NCBI GenBank assembly: GCA_032622095.1
Contig: CP136064.1
Coordinates: forward strand, 133,121,129-133,185,128
DNA from: Siphonodentalium dalli
Taxonomy: Eukaryota; Mollusca; Scaphopoda; Gadilida; Siphonodentaliidae
DNA length: 64,000 nucleotides
Direction: 5' to 3'
Below the pieces are notes generated by a model, which saw only the letters and a program-made list of their open reading frames with translations, was not told the DNA's origin and ran no database searches. Position numbers and translations under genes: made by a program. Positions 1 to 12,837 of the stretch are shown here, in pieces (the first letter of the stretch is position 1; each line of letters opens with the position of its first letter).

Positions 1-1567
1 CGCATGCGCAGACGAGATCTCGCAAACGGGTGGAGCTATCGACTTGAAATTTGGTATGTGAATGTATCTTGCCCAAGATACGAACTTTATCGGGTCGCCG
101 GGCCCGCGGGACGCCAGCTTCGCGCATGCGCAGACCAGATCTCGGAAACGGGTAGAGCTATCGACTAGAAATTTGGTTTTTGAATAGCCCGGACTTGAAA
201 TTTGGTTTTTGAATAGCCCGGACAACGTCGGGCTCATCGGCTAGTCTCATATATATTTTTGAAGACCTCTGTCTGTCTGTTTGTCTGTTTGTCTGTCATT
301 TTTACAAATCTACGATTCTCGACCGATCGGGACGAAACTTGGTACGTGTGTGTAGTTTGACCAGGCGGTCGACGTTGTCGTATTGGCGAGCCCGTGCGGT
401 GCCCGCTTCGTGCATGCGCAGACGAGATCTCGGAAACGGGGGGAGCTATCGACTTGAAATTTGCTATGTGAATGTATGTTGCCCCAGATACGAATTTTAT
501 CGGGTCGTCGAGCCCGTGCGACGCAAGCTTCATGCATGCGCAGACAAGATCTCGGAAACGGGTGGAGCCATCGACTTGAAATTTGGTTTTTGAATAGCCC
601 GGACAACGTCGGGCTCATCGGCTAGTCTCATATATATTTTGAAGACCTCTGTCTGTTTGTCTGTCTGTCATTTATACAAATCTACGATTCTCGACCGATC
701 GGGACGAAACTTGGTACGTGTGTGTAGTTTGACCAGGCGGTCGTCGCTGTCGTATTGGCGAGCCCGTGCTGCGCCCGCTTCGCGCATGCGCAGACGAGAT
801 CTCGGAAACGGGAAGAGCTATCGCATGCGCAGACCAGATATCGGAAACGGGTGGAGCTATCGACATAAAATTTGGTTTTTGAATAGCCCGGACAACGTCG
901 GGCTCATCGGCTAGTCTCATATATATTTTTGAAGACCTCTGTCTGTTTGTATGTCTGTCTGTCTGTCATTTATACCAATCTACGATTCTCGACCGATCTG
1001 GATGAAACTTGGTTCTTGAGTGTAGTTTGACCAGGCGGTCGACGTTGTCGTAATGGCGAGCCCGTGCGGCGCCCGCTTCGGGCATGCGCAGACGAGATCT
1101 CGGAAACGGGTGGAGCTATCGACTTGAAATTTGCTATGTGAATGTATCTTGCCCCGGATACGAATTTTATCGGGTCGCCGAGCCCGTGCGACGCCAGCTT
1201 CGCGCATGCGCAGACGAGATCTCGCAAACAGGTGGAGCTATCGACTTGAAATTTGGTATGTGAATGCATCTTGCCCCGGATACGAAATTTATCTGGTCGC
1301 CGAGCCCGTGCGACGCCAGCTTCGCGCATGCGCAGACGAGATCTGGGAAACGGTTGAGCTATCGACTTGAAATTTGGTATGTGAATGTATCTTGCCCCGG
1401 ATACGAACTTTATCGGGTCGCCGGGCCCGCGCGACACCAGCTTCGCGCATGCGCAGACCAGATCTCGGAAACGGGTAGAGCTATCGACTTGAAATTTGGT
1501 TTTTGAATAGCCCAGACTTGAAATTTGGTTTTTGAATAGCCCGGACAACGTCGGGCTCATCGGCTAG

Positions 1568-1940
1568 TCTCATATATATTTTGAAGACCTCTGTCTGTCT
1601 GTTTGTCTGTCATTTTTACAAATCTACGATTCTCGACCGATCGGGACGAAACTTGGTACGTGTGTGTAGTTTGACCAGGCGGTCGACGTTGTCGTATTGG
1701 CGAGCCCGTGCGGTGCCCGCTTCGTGCATGCGCAGACGAGATCTCGGAAACGGGGGGGAGCTATCGACTTGAAATTTGTTATGTGAATGTATCTTGCCCC
1801 GGATACTAATTTTATCGGGTCGCCGAGCCCGTGCGACGCAAGCTTCGCGCATGCGCAGACGAGATCTCGGAAACGGGTGGAGCTATCGACTTGAAATTTG
1901 GTTTTTGAATAGCCCGGACAACGTCGGGCTCATCGGCTAG
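1568..1940 (+). mobile_element. Exemplar F1 Helitron-like unit
   Basis: A clean single unit of 373 bp. TC follows the previous CTAG (1,564-1,567), then come the microsatellite, leader, monomer core and 3' hairpin, ending in CTAG at 1,937-1,940. It is given as a reference for the array; other units differ mainly in the number of ~122-bp core monomers. Confidence 0.7.
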
Positions 1941-4900
1941 TCTCATATATATTTTGAAGACCTCTGTTTGTCTGTCATTTTTACAAATCTACGATTCTCG
2001 ACCGATCGGGAGGAAACTTGGTACGTGTGTGTAGTTTGACCAGGCGGTCGACGTTGTCGTATTGGCGAGCCCGTGCGGCGCCCGCTTCGTGCATGCGCAG
2101 ACGAGATCTCGGAAACGGGGGGGAGCTATCGACTTGAAATTTGCTATGTGAATGTATCTTGCCCCGGATACGAATTTTATCGGGTCGCCGAGCCCGTGCG
2201 ACGCAAGCTTCATGCATGCGCAGACGAGATCTCGGAAACGGGTGGAGTTATCGACTTGAAATTTGGTTTTTGAATAGCCCGGACAACGTCGGGCTCATCG
2301 GCTAGTCTCATATATATTTTGACCAGGCGGTCGATGTTGTCGTAATGGCGAGCCCGTGCGGAGCCCGCTTCGCGCATGCGCAGACGAGATCTCGGAAGCG
2401 GGGTGGAGCTATCGACTTGATATTTGCTATGTGAATGTATCTTGCCCCGGATACAAATTTTATCGGGTCGCCGAGACCGTGCGACGCCAACTTCGCGCAT
2501 GCGCAGACGAGATCTCGCAAACGGGTGGAGCTATCGACTTGAAATTTGCTATGTGAATGTATCTTGCCCCGGATACGAATTTTATCGGGTCGCCGAGCCC
2601 GTGCGACGCCAACTTCGCTTATGCGCAGACGAGATCTCGCAAACGGGTGGAGCTATCGGCTTGAAATTTGGTATGTGAATGTATCTTGCCCCGGATACGA
2701 AATTTATCTGGTCGACGAGCCCGTGCGACGCCAGCTTCGCGCATGCGCAGACGAGATCTGGGAAACGGTGGAGCTATCGACTTGAAATTTGGTATGTGAA
2801 TGTATCTTGCCCCGGATACGAACTTTATCGGGTCGCCGGGCCCGCGCGACGCCAGCTTCGCGCATGCGCAGACCAGATCTCAGAAACGGGTAGAGCTATC
2901 GACTTGAAATTTCGTTTTTGAATAGCCCGGACTTGAAATTTGGTTTTTGAATAGCCCGGACAACGTCGGGCTCATCGGCTAGTCTCATATATATTTTTTG
3001 AAGACCTCTGTCTGTCTGTTTGTCTGTTTGTCTGTCATTTTTACAAATCTACGATTCTCGACCGATCGGGAGGAAACTTGGTACGTGTGTGTAGTTTGAC
3101 CAGGCGGTCGACGTTGTCGTATTGGCGAGCCCGTTCGGTGCCCGCTTCGTGCATGCGCAGACGAGATCTCGGAAACGGGGGGAGCTATCGACTTGAAATT
3201 TGCTATGTGAATGTATCTTGCCCCAGATACGAATTTTATCGGGTCGTCGAGCCCGTGCGACGCAAGCTTCGCGCATGCGCAGACGAGATCTCGGAAACGG
3301 GTGGAGCTATCGACTTGAAATTTGGTTTTTGAATAGCCCGGACAACGTCGGGCTCATCGGCTAGTGTCATATATATTTTGACCAGGCGGTCGATGTTGTC
3401 GTAATGGCGAGCCCGTGCGGAGCCCGCTTCGCGCATGCGAAGACGAGATCTCGGAAACGGGTGGAGCTATCGACTTGAAATTTGCTATGTGAATGTACCT
3501 TGCCCCGGATACGAATTTTATCGGGTCGCCGAGCCCGTGCGACGCCAACTTCGCGCATGCGCGGACGAGATCTCGCAAACGGGTGGAGCTATCGACTTGA
3601 AATTTGGTATGTGAATGTATCTTGCCCAAGCTACGAACTTTATCGGGTCGCCGGGCCCGCGGGACGCCAGCTTCGCGCATGCGCAGACCAGATCTCGGAA
3701 ACGGGTAGAGCTATCGACTAGAAATTTGGTTTTTGAATAGCCCGGACTTGAAATTTGGTTTTTGAATAGCCCGGACAACGTCGGGCTCATCGGCTAGTCT
3801 CATATATATTTTGAAGACCTCTGTCTGTCTGTTTGTCTGTTTGTCTGTCATTTTTACAAATCTACGATTCTCGACCGATCGGGACGAAACTTGGTACGTG
3901 TGTGTAGTTTGACCAGGCGGTCGACGTTGTCGTATTGGCGAGCCCGTGCGGTGCCCGCTTCGTGCATGCGCAGACGAGATCTCGGAAACGGGGGGAGCTA
4001 TCGACTTGAAATTTGCTATGTGAATGTATCTTGCCCCAGATACGAATTTTATCGGGTCGTCGAGCCCGTGCGACGCAAGCTTCGCGCATGCGCAGACGAG
4101 ATCTCGGAAACGGGTGGAGCTATCGACTTGAAATTTGGTTTTTGAATAGCCCGGACAACGTCGGGCTCATCGGCTAGTCTCATATATATTTTGAAGACCT
4201 CTGTCTGTTTGTCTGTCTGTCATTTATACAAATCTACGATTCTCGACCGATCGGGACGAAACTTGGTAGGTGTGTGTAGTTTGACCAGGCGGTCGTCGCT
4301 GTCGTATTGGCGAGCCCGTGCGGCGCCCCCTTCGCGCATGCGCAGACGAGATCTCGGAAACGGGTAGAGCTATCGCATGCGCAGACCAGATATCGGAAAC
4401 GGGTGGAGCTATCGACATAAAATTTGGTTTTTGAATAGCCCGGACAACGTCGGGCTCATCGGCTAGTCTCATATATATTTTTGAAGACCTCTGTCTGTTT
4501 GTATGTCTGTCTGTCTGTCATTTATACAAATCTACGATTCTCGACCGATCTGGATGAAACTTGGTTCGTGTGTGTAGTTTGACCAGGCGGTCGACGTTGT
4601 CGTAATGGCGAGCCCGTGCGGCGCCCGCTTCGCGCATGCGCAGACGAGATCTCGGAAACGGGTGGAGCTATCGACTTGAAATTTGCTATGTGAATGTACC
4701 TTGCCCCGGATACGAATTTTATCGGGTCGCCGAGCCCGTGCGACGCCCGCATCGCGCATGCGCAGACGATATCTCGCAAACGGGTGGAGCTATCGACTTG
4801 AAATTTGGTTTTTGAATAGCCCGGACAACGTCGGGCTCATCGGCTAGTCTCATATATATTTTGACCAGGCGGTCGATGTTGTCGTAATGGCGAGCCCGTG

Positions 4901-6539
4901 CGGAGCCCGCTTCGCGCATGCGCAGACGAGATCTCGGAAACGGGTGGAGCTATCGACTTGAAATTTGCTATGTGAATGTACCTTGCCCCGGATACGAATT
5001 TTATCGGGTTGCCGAGCCCGTGCGACGCCAACTTTCCGCATGCGCAGACGAGATCTCGCAAACGGGTGGAGCTATCGACTTGAAATTTGGTATGTGAATG
5101 TATCTTGCCCAAGATACGAACTTTATCGGGTCGCCGGGCCCGCGGGACGCCAGCTTCGCGCATGCGCAGACCAGATCTCGGAAACGGGTAGAGCTATCGA
5201 CTAGAAATTTGGTTTTTGAATAGCCCGGACTTGAAATTTGGTTTTTGAATAGCCCGGACAACGTCGGGCTCATCGGCTAGTCTCATATATATTTTGAAGA
5301 CCTCTGTCTGTCTGTTTGTCTGTTTGTCTGTCATTTTTACAAATCTACGATTCTCGACCGATCGGGACGAAACTTGGTACGTGTGTGTAGTTTGACCAGG
5401 CGGTCGTCGCTGTCGTATTGGCGAGCCCGTGCTGCGCCCGCTTCGCGCATGCGCAGACGAGATTTCGGAAACGGGAAGAGCTATCGCATGCGCAGACCAG
5501 ATATCGGAAACGGGTGGAGCTATCGACATGAAATTTGGTTTTTGAATAGCCCGGACAACGTCGGGCTCATCGGCTTGTCTCATATATATTTGTGAAGACC
5601 TCTGTCTGTTTGTATGTCTGTCTGTCTGTCATTTATACAAATCTACGATTCTCGACCGATCTGGATGAAACTTGGTACGTGTGTGTAGTTTGACCAGGCG
5701 GTCGACGTTGTCGTAATGGCGAGCCCGTGCGGCGCCCGCTTCGCGCATGCGCAGACGAGATCTCGGAAACGGGTGGAGCTATCGACTTGACATTTGCTAT
5801 GTGAATGTACCTTGCCCCGGATACGAATTTTATCGGGTCGCCGAGCCCGTGCGACGCCAGCTTCGCGCATGCGCAGACGAGATCTCGCAAACGGGTGGAG
5901 CTATCGACTTGAAATTTGGTTTTTGACAAAGTCGGGCTGGGTAGAGCTATCGACGTGAAATTTGATTTTTGAATAGCCCGGACAACGTCGGGCTCATCGG
6001 CTAGTCTCATATATATTTTGAAGACCTCTGTCTGTCTGTATGTCTGTCTGTCTGTATGTCATTGATACAAATGTACGATTCTTGACCGATCGGGACGAAA
6101 CTAGGTACGTGTGTGTAGTTTGACCAGGCGGTGGACGTTGTCGTATTGACGAGCCCCTGCGGCGCCCGCTTCGCGCATGCGCAGACGAGATCTCGCAAAC
6201 GGGTGGCGCTATCGACTTGAAATTTGGTATGTGAATGTACCTTACCCCGGACACGAATTTTATCGGGTCGCCGAGCCCGTGCGACACCAGCTTAGCGCAT
6301 GCGCAGACGAGATATGGGAAACGGTGGAGCTATCGACTTAAAATTTGGTATGTGAATGTATCTTACCCCGGATACGAACTTTATCGGGTCGCCGAGCCCG
6401 CGCGACGCCAGCTTCGCGCATGCGCATACCAGATCTCGGAAACGGGAAGAGCTATCGACTTGAAATTTGGTTTTTGAATAGCCCGGACTTGAAATTTGGT
6501 TTTTGAATAGCCCGGACAACGTCGGGCTCATCGGCTAGT

Positions 6540-9500
6540 CTCATATATATATTGAAGACCTCTGTCTGTCTGTTTGTCTGTTTGTCTGTCATTTTTACAA
6601 ATCTACGATTCTCGACCGATCGGGACGAAACTTGGTACGTGTGTGTAGTTTGACCAGGCGGTCGACGTTGTCGTATTGGCGATCCCGTGTGGCGCCCGCT
6701 TCGTGCATGCGCAGACGAGATCTCGGAAGCGGGGGGAGCTATCGACTTGAAATTTGCTATGTGAATGTATCTTGCCCCGGATACGAATTTTATCGGGTCG
6801 CCGAGCCCGTGCTTCGCCCGCTTCGCGCATGCGCAGACGAGATCTCGGAAACGGGAAGAGCTATCGCATGCGCAGACCAGATATCGGAAACGGGTGGAGC
6901 TATCGACATGAAATTTGGTTTTTGAATAGCCCGGACAACGTCGGGCTCATCGGCTTGTCTCATATATATTTGTGAAGACCTCTGTCTGTTTGTATGTCTG
7001 TCTGTCTGTCATTTATACAAATCTACGATTCTCGACCGATCTGGATTAAACTTGGTACGTGTGTGTAGTTTGACCAGGCGGTCGACGTTGTCGTAATGGC
7101 GAGCCCGTGCGGCGCCCGCTTCGCGCATGCGCAGACGAGGTCTCGGAAACGGGTGGAGCTATCGACTTGAAATTTGCTATGTGAATGTACCTTGCCCCGG
7201 ATACGAATTTTATCGGGTCGCCGAGCCCGTGCGACGCCAGCTTCGCGCATGCGCAGACGAGATCTCGCAAACGGGTGGAGCTATCGACTTGAAATTTGGT
7301 TTTTGACAAAGTCGGGCTGGGTAGAGCTATCGACGTGAAATTTGATTTTTGAATAGCCCGGACAACGTCGGGCTCATCGGCTAGTCTCATATATATTTTG
7401 AAGACCTCTGTCTGTCTGTATGTCTGTCAGTCTGTATGTCATTGATACAAATGTACGATTCTTGACCGATCGGGACGAAACTAGGTACGTGTGTGTAGTT
7501 TGACCAGGCGGTGGACGTTGTCGTATTGACGAGCCCCTGCGGCGCCCGCTTCGCGCATGCGCAGACGAGATCTCGCAAACGGGTGGCGCTATCGACTTGA
7601 AATTTGGTATGTGAATGTACCTTGCCCCGGACACGAATTTTATCGGGTCGCCGAGCCCGTGCGGCACCAGCTTAGCGCATGCGCAGACGAGATATGGGAA
7701 ACGGTGGAGCTATCGACTTAAAATTTGGTATGTGAATGTATCTTACCCCGGATACGAACTTTATCGGGTCGCCGAGACCGCGCAACGCCAGCTTCGCGCA
7801 TGCGCATACCAGATCTCGGAAACGGGAAGAGCTATCGACTTGAAATTTGGTTTTTGAATAGCCCGGACTTGAAATTTGGTTTTTGAATAGCCCGGACAAC
7901 GTCGGGCTCATCGGCTAGTCTCATATATATATTGAAGACCTCTGTCTGTCTGTTTGTCTGTTTGTCTGTCATTTTTACAAATCTACGATTCTCGACCGAT
8001 CGGGACGAAACTTGGTACGTGTGTGTAGTTTGACCAGGCGGTCGACGTTGTCGTATTGGCGAGCCCGTGCGGCGCCCGCTTCGTGCATGCGCAGACGAGA
8101 TCTCGGAAGCGGGGGGAGCTATCGACTTGAAATTTGCTATGTGAATGTATCTTGCCCCGGATACGAATTTTATCGGGTCGCCGAGCCCGTGCGACGCAAG
8201 CTTCGCGCATGCGCAGACGAGATCTCGGAAACGGGTGGAGCTATCGACTTGAAATTTGGTTTTTGAATAGCCCGGACAACGTCGGGCTCATCGGCTAGTC
8301 TCATATATATTTTGAAGACCTCTGTCTGTTTGTCTGTCTGTCATTTATACAAATCTACGATTCTCGACCGATCGGGACGAAACTTGGTACGTGTGTGTAG
8401 TTTGACCAGGCGGTCGACGATGTCGTATTGGCGAGACCGTGCGGTGCCCGCTTCGTGCATGCGCAGACGAGATCTCGGAAACGGGGGGGGGCTATCGACT
8501 TGAAATTTGCTATGTGAATGTATCTTGCCCCGGATACGAATTTTATCGGGTCGCCGAGCCCGTGCGACGCAATCTTCGCGCATGCGCAGACTAGATCTCG
8601 GAAACGGGTGGAGCTATCGACTTGAAATTTGGTTTTTGAATAGCCCGGACAACGTCGGGCTCATCGGCTAGTCTCATATATATTTTGAAGACCTCTGTCT
8701 GTTTGTCTGTCTGTCATTTATACAAATCTACGATTCTCGACCGATCGGGACGAAACTTGGTACGTGTGTGTAGTTTGACCAGGCGTCGTCGCTGTCGTAT
8801 TGGCGAGCCCGTGCTGCGCTCGCTTCGCGCATGCGCAGACGAGATCTCGGAAACGGGTAGAGCTATCGCATGCGCAGACCAGATATCGGAAACGGGTGGA
8901 GCTATCGACATGAAATTTGGTTTTTGAATAGCCCGGACAACGTCGGGCTCATCGGCTTGTCTCATATATATTTTTGAAGACCTCTGTCTGTTTGTATGTC
9001 TGTCTGTCTGTCATTTATACAAATCTACGATTCTCGACCGATCTGGATGAAACTTGGTACGTGTGTGTAGTTTGACCAGGCGGTCGACGTTGTCGTAATG
9101 GCGAGTCCGTGCGGCGCCCGCTTCGCGCATGCGCAGACGAGATCTCGGAAACGGATGGAGCTATCGACTTGAAATTTGCTATGTGAATGTACCTTGCCCC
9201 GGATACGAATTGTATCGGGTCGCCGAGCCCGTGCGACGCCAGCTTCGCGCATGCGCAGACGAGATCTCGCAAACGGGTGGAGCTATCGACTTGAAATTTG
9301 GTTTTTGACAACGTCGGGCTGGGTTGAGCTATCGACGTGAAATTTGATTTTTGAATAGCCCGGACAACGTCGGGCTCATCGGCTAGTCTCATATATATAT
9401 TGAAGACCTCTGTCTGTCTGGTTGTCTGTTTGTCTGTCATTTTTACAAATCTACGATTCTCGACCGATCGGGACGAAACTTGGTACGTGTGTGTAGTTTG

Positions 9501-12236
9501 ACCAGGCGGTCGACGTTGTCGTATTGGCGATCCCGTGTGGCGCCCGCTTCGTGCATGCGCAGACGAGATCTCGGAAGCGGGGGGAGCTATCGACTTGAAA
9601 TTTGCTATGTGAATGTATCTTGCCCCGGATACGAATTTTATCGGGTCGCCGAGCCCGTGCTTCGCCCGCTTCGCGCATGCGCAGACGAGATCTCGGAAAC
9701 GGGAAGAGCTATCGCATGCGCAGACCAGATATCGGAAACGGGTGGAGCTATCGACATGAAATTTGGTTTTTGAATAGCCCGGACAACGTCGGGCTCATCG
9801 GCTTGTCTCATATATATTTGTGAAGACCTCTGTCTGTTTGTATGTCTGTCTGTCTGTCATTTATACAAATCTACGATTCTCGACCGATCTGGATGAAACT
9901 TGGTACGTGTGTGTAGTTTGACCAGGCGGTCGACGTTGTCGTAATGGCGAGCCCGTGCGGCGCCCGCTTCGCGCATGCGCAGACGAGGTCTCGGAAACGG
10001 GTGGAGCTATCGACTTGAAATTTGCTATGTGAATGTACCTTGCCCCGGATACGAATTTTATCGGGTCGCCGAGCCCGTGCGACGCCAGCTTCGCGCATGC
10101 GCAGACGAGATCTCGCAAACGGGTGGAGCTATCGACTTGAAATTTGGTTTTTGACAAAGTCGGGCTGGGTAGAGCTATCGACGTGAAATTTGATTTTTGA
10201 ATAGCCCGGACAACGTCGGGCTCATCGGCTAGTCTCATATATATTTTGAAGACCTCTGTCTGTCTGTATGTCTGTCAGTCTGTATGTCAATGATACAAAT
10301 GTACGATTCTTGACCGATCGGGACGAAACTAGGTACGTGTGTGTAGTTTGACCAGGCGGTGGACGTTGTCGTATTGACGAGCCCCTGCGGCGCCCGCTTT
10401 GCGCATGCGCAGACGAGATCTCGCAAACGGGTGGCGCTATCGACTTGAAATTTGGTATGTGAATGTACCTTGCCCCGGACACGAATTTTATCGGGTCGCC
10501 GAGCCCGTGCGGCACCAGCTTAGCGCATGCGCAGACGAGATATGGGAAACGGTGGAGCTATCGACTTAAAATTTGGTATGTGAATGTATCTTACCCCGGA
10601 TACGAACTTTATCGGGTCGCCGAGACCGCGCAACGCCAGCTTCGCGCATGCGCATACCAGATCTCGGAAACGGGAAGAGCTATCGACTTGAAATTTGGTT
10701 TTTGAATAGCCCGGACTTGAAATTTGGTTTTTGAATAGCCCGGACAACGTCGGGCTCATCGGCTAGTCTCATATATATATTGAAGACCTCTGTCTGTCTG
10801 TTTGTCTGTTTGTCTGTCATTTTTACAAATCTACGATTCTCGACCGATCGGGACGAAACTTGGTACGTGTGTGTAGTTTGACCAGGCGGTCGACGTTGTC
10901 GTATTGGCGAGCCCGTGCGGCGCCCGCTTCGTGCATGCGCAGACGAGATCTCGGAAGCGGGGGGAGCTATCGACTTGAAATTTGCTATGTGAATGTATCT
11001 TGCCCCGGATACGAATTTTATCGGGTCGCCGAGCCCGTGCGACGCAAGCTTCGCGCATGCGCAGACGAGATCTCGGAAACGGGTGGAGCTATCGACTTGA
11101 AATTTGGTTTTTGAATAGCCCGGACAACGTCGGGCTCATCGGCTAGTCTCATATATATTTTGAAGACCTCTGTCTGTTTGTCTGTCTGTCATTTATACAA
11201 ATCTACGATTCTCGACCGATCGGGACGAAACTTGGTACGTGTGTGTAGTTTGACCAGGCGGTCGACGATGTCGTATTGGCGAGACCGTGCGGTGCCCGCT
11301 TCGTGCATGCGCAGACGAGATCTCGGAAACGGGGGGGGGGCTATCGACTTGAAATTTGCTATGTGAATGTATCTTGCCCCGGATACGAATTTTATCGGGT
11401 CGCCGAGCCCGTGCGACGCAATCTTCGCGCATGCGCAGACTAGATCTCGGAAACGGGTGGAGCTATCGACTTGAAATTTGGTTTTTGAATAGCCCGGACA
11501 ACGTCGGGCTCATCGGCTAGTCTCATATATATTTTGAAGACCTCTGTCTGTTTGTCTGTCTGTCATTTATACAAATCTACGATTCTCGACCGATCGGGAC
11601 GAAACTTGGTACGTGTGTGTAGTTTGACCAGGCGTCGTCGCTGTCGTATTGGCGAGCCCGTGCTGCGCTCGCTTCGCGCATGCGCAGACGAGATCTCGGA
11701 AACGGGTAGAGCTATCGCATGCGCAGACCAGATATCGGAAACGGGTGGAGCTATCGACATGAAATTTGGTTTTTGAATAGCCCGGACAACGTCGGGCTCA
11801 TCGGCTTGTCTCATATATATTTTTGAAGACCTCTGTCTGTTTGTATGTCTGTCTGTCTGTCATTTATACAAATCTACGATTCTCGACCGATCTGGATGAA
11901 ACTTGGTACGTGTGTGTAGTTTGACCAGGCGGTCGACGTTGTCGTAATGGCGAGTCCGTGCGGCGCCCGCTTCGCGCATGCGCAGACGAGATCTCGGAAA
12001 CGGATGGAGCTATCGACTTGAAATTTGCTATGTGAATGTACCTTGCCCCGGATACGAATTGTATCGGGTCGCCGAGCCCGTGCGACGCCAGCTTCGCGCA
12101 TGCGCAGACGAGATCTCGCAAACGGGTGGAGCTATCGACTTGAAATTTGGTTTTTGACAACGTCGGGCTGGGTTGAGCTATCGACGTGAAATTTGATTTT
12201 TGAATAGCCCGGACAACGTCGGGCTCATCGGCTAGT
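6540..12236 (+). repeat. Higher-order tandem duplication inside the F1 array (2 x ~2,848 bp)
   Basis: The block at about 6,540-9,387 is repeated at about 9,388-12,236. Matching landmarks stay 2,848 bp apart and shift to 2,849 after a G-run that is one base longer in the second copy (near 8,483 and 11,332). Differences between copies are few, so the duplication is recent. A second periodicity of 1,380 bp links 5.6-6.8 kb with 7.0-8.2 kb. Both spacings contain several whole Helitron-like units, so amplification acted on multi-unit blocks. Confidence 0.75.
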
Positions 12237-12803
12237 CTCATATATATTTTGAAGACCTCTGTCTGTCTGTATGTCTGTCTGTCTGTCTGTCTGTCTGCAT
12301 GTCATTGATACAAATCTACGATTCTCGACCGATCGGGACGAAACTAGGTACGTGTGTGTAGTTTGACCAGGCGGTGGACGTTGTCGTATTGACGAGCCCC
12401 TGCGGCGCCCGCTTCGCGCATGCGCAGACGAGATCTCGCAAACGGGTGGCGCTATCGACTTGAAATTTGGTATGTGAATGTACCTTGCCCCGGATACGAA
12501 TTTTATCGGGTCGCCGAGCCCGTGCGACATCAGCTTATCGCATGCGCAGACGAGATCTGGGAAACGGTGGAGCTATCGACTTGAAATTTGGTATGTGAAT
12601 GTATCTTACCCCGGATACGAACTTTATCGGGTCGCCGAGCCCGCGCGACGCCAGCTTCGCGCATGCGCATACCAGATCTCGGAAACGGGTGGAGCTATCG
12701 ACTTGAAATTTGGTTTTTGAATAGCCCGGACTTGAAATTTGGTTTTTGAATAGCCCGGACAACGTCGGGCTCATCGGCTAGTCTCATATATATTTTGAAG
12801 ACC

Positions 12804-12837
<34 letters not shown>

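Noticed and set aside
241-300. CRISPR-like regularity of the repeats
   Set aside because: The units are tandem with no unique spacers of constant length, and the sequence is clearly eukaryotic.
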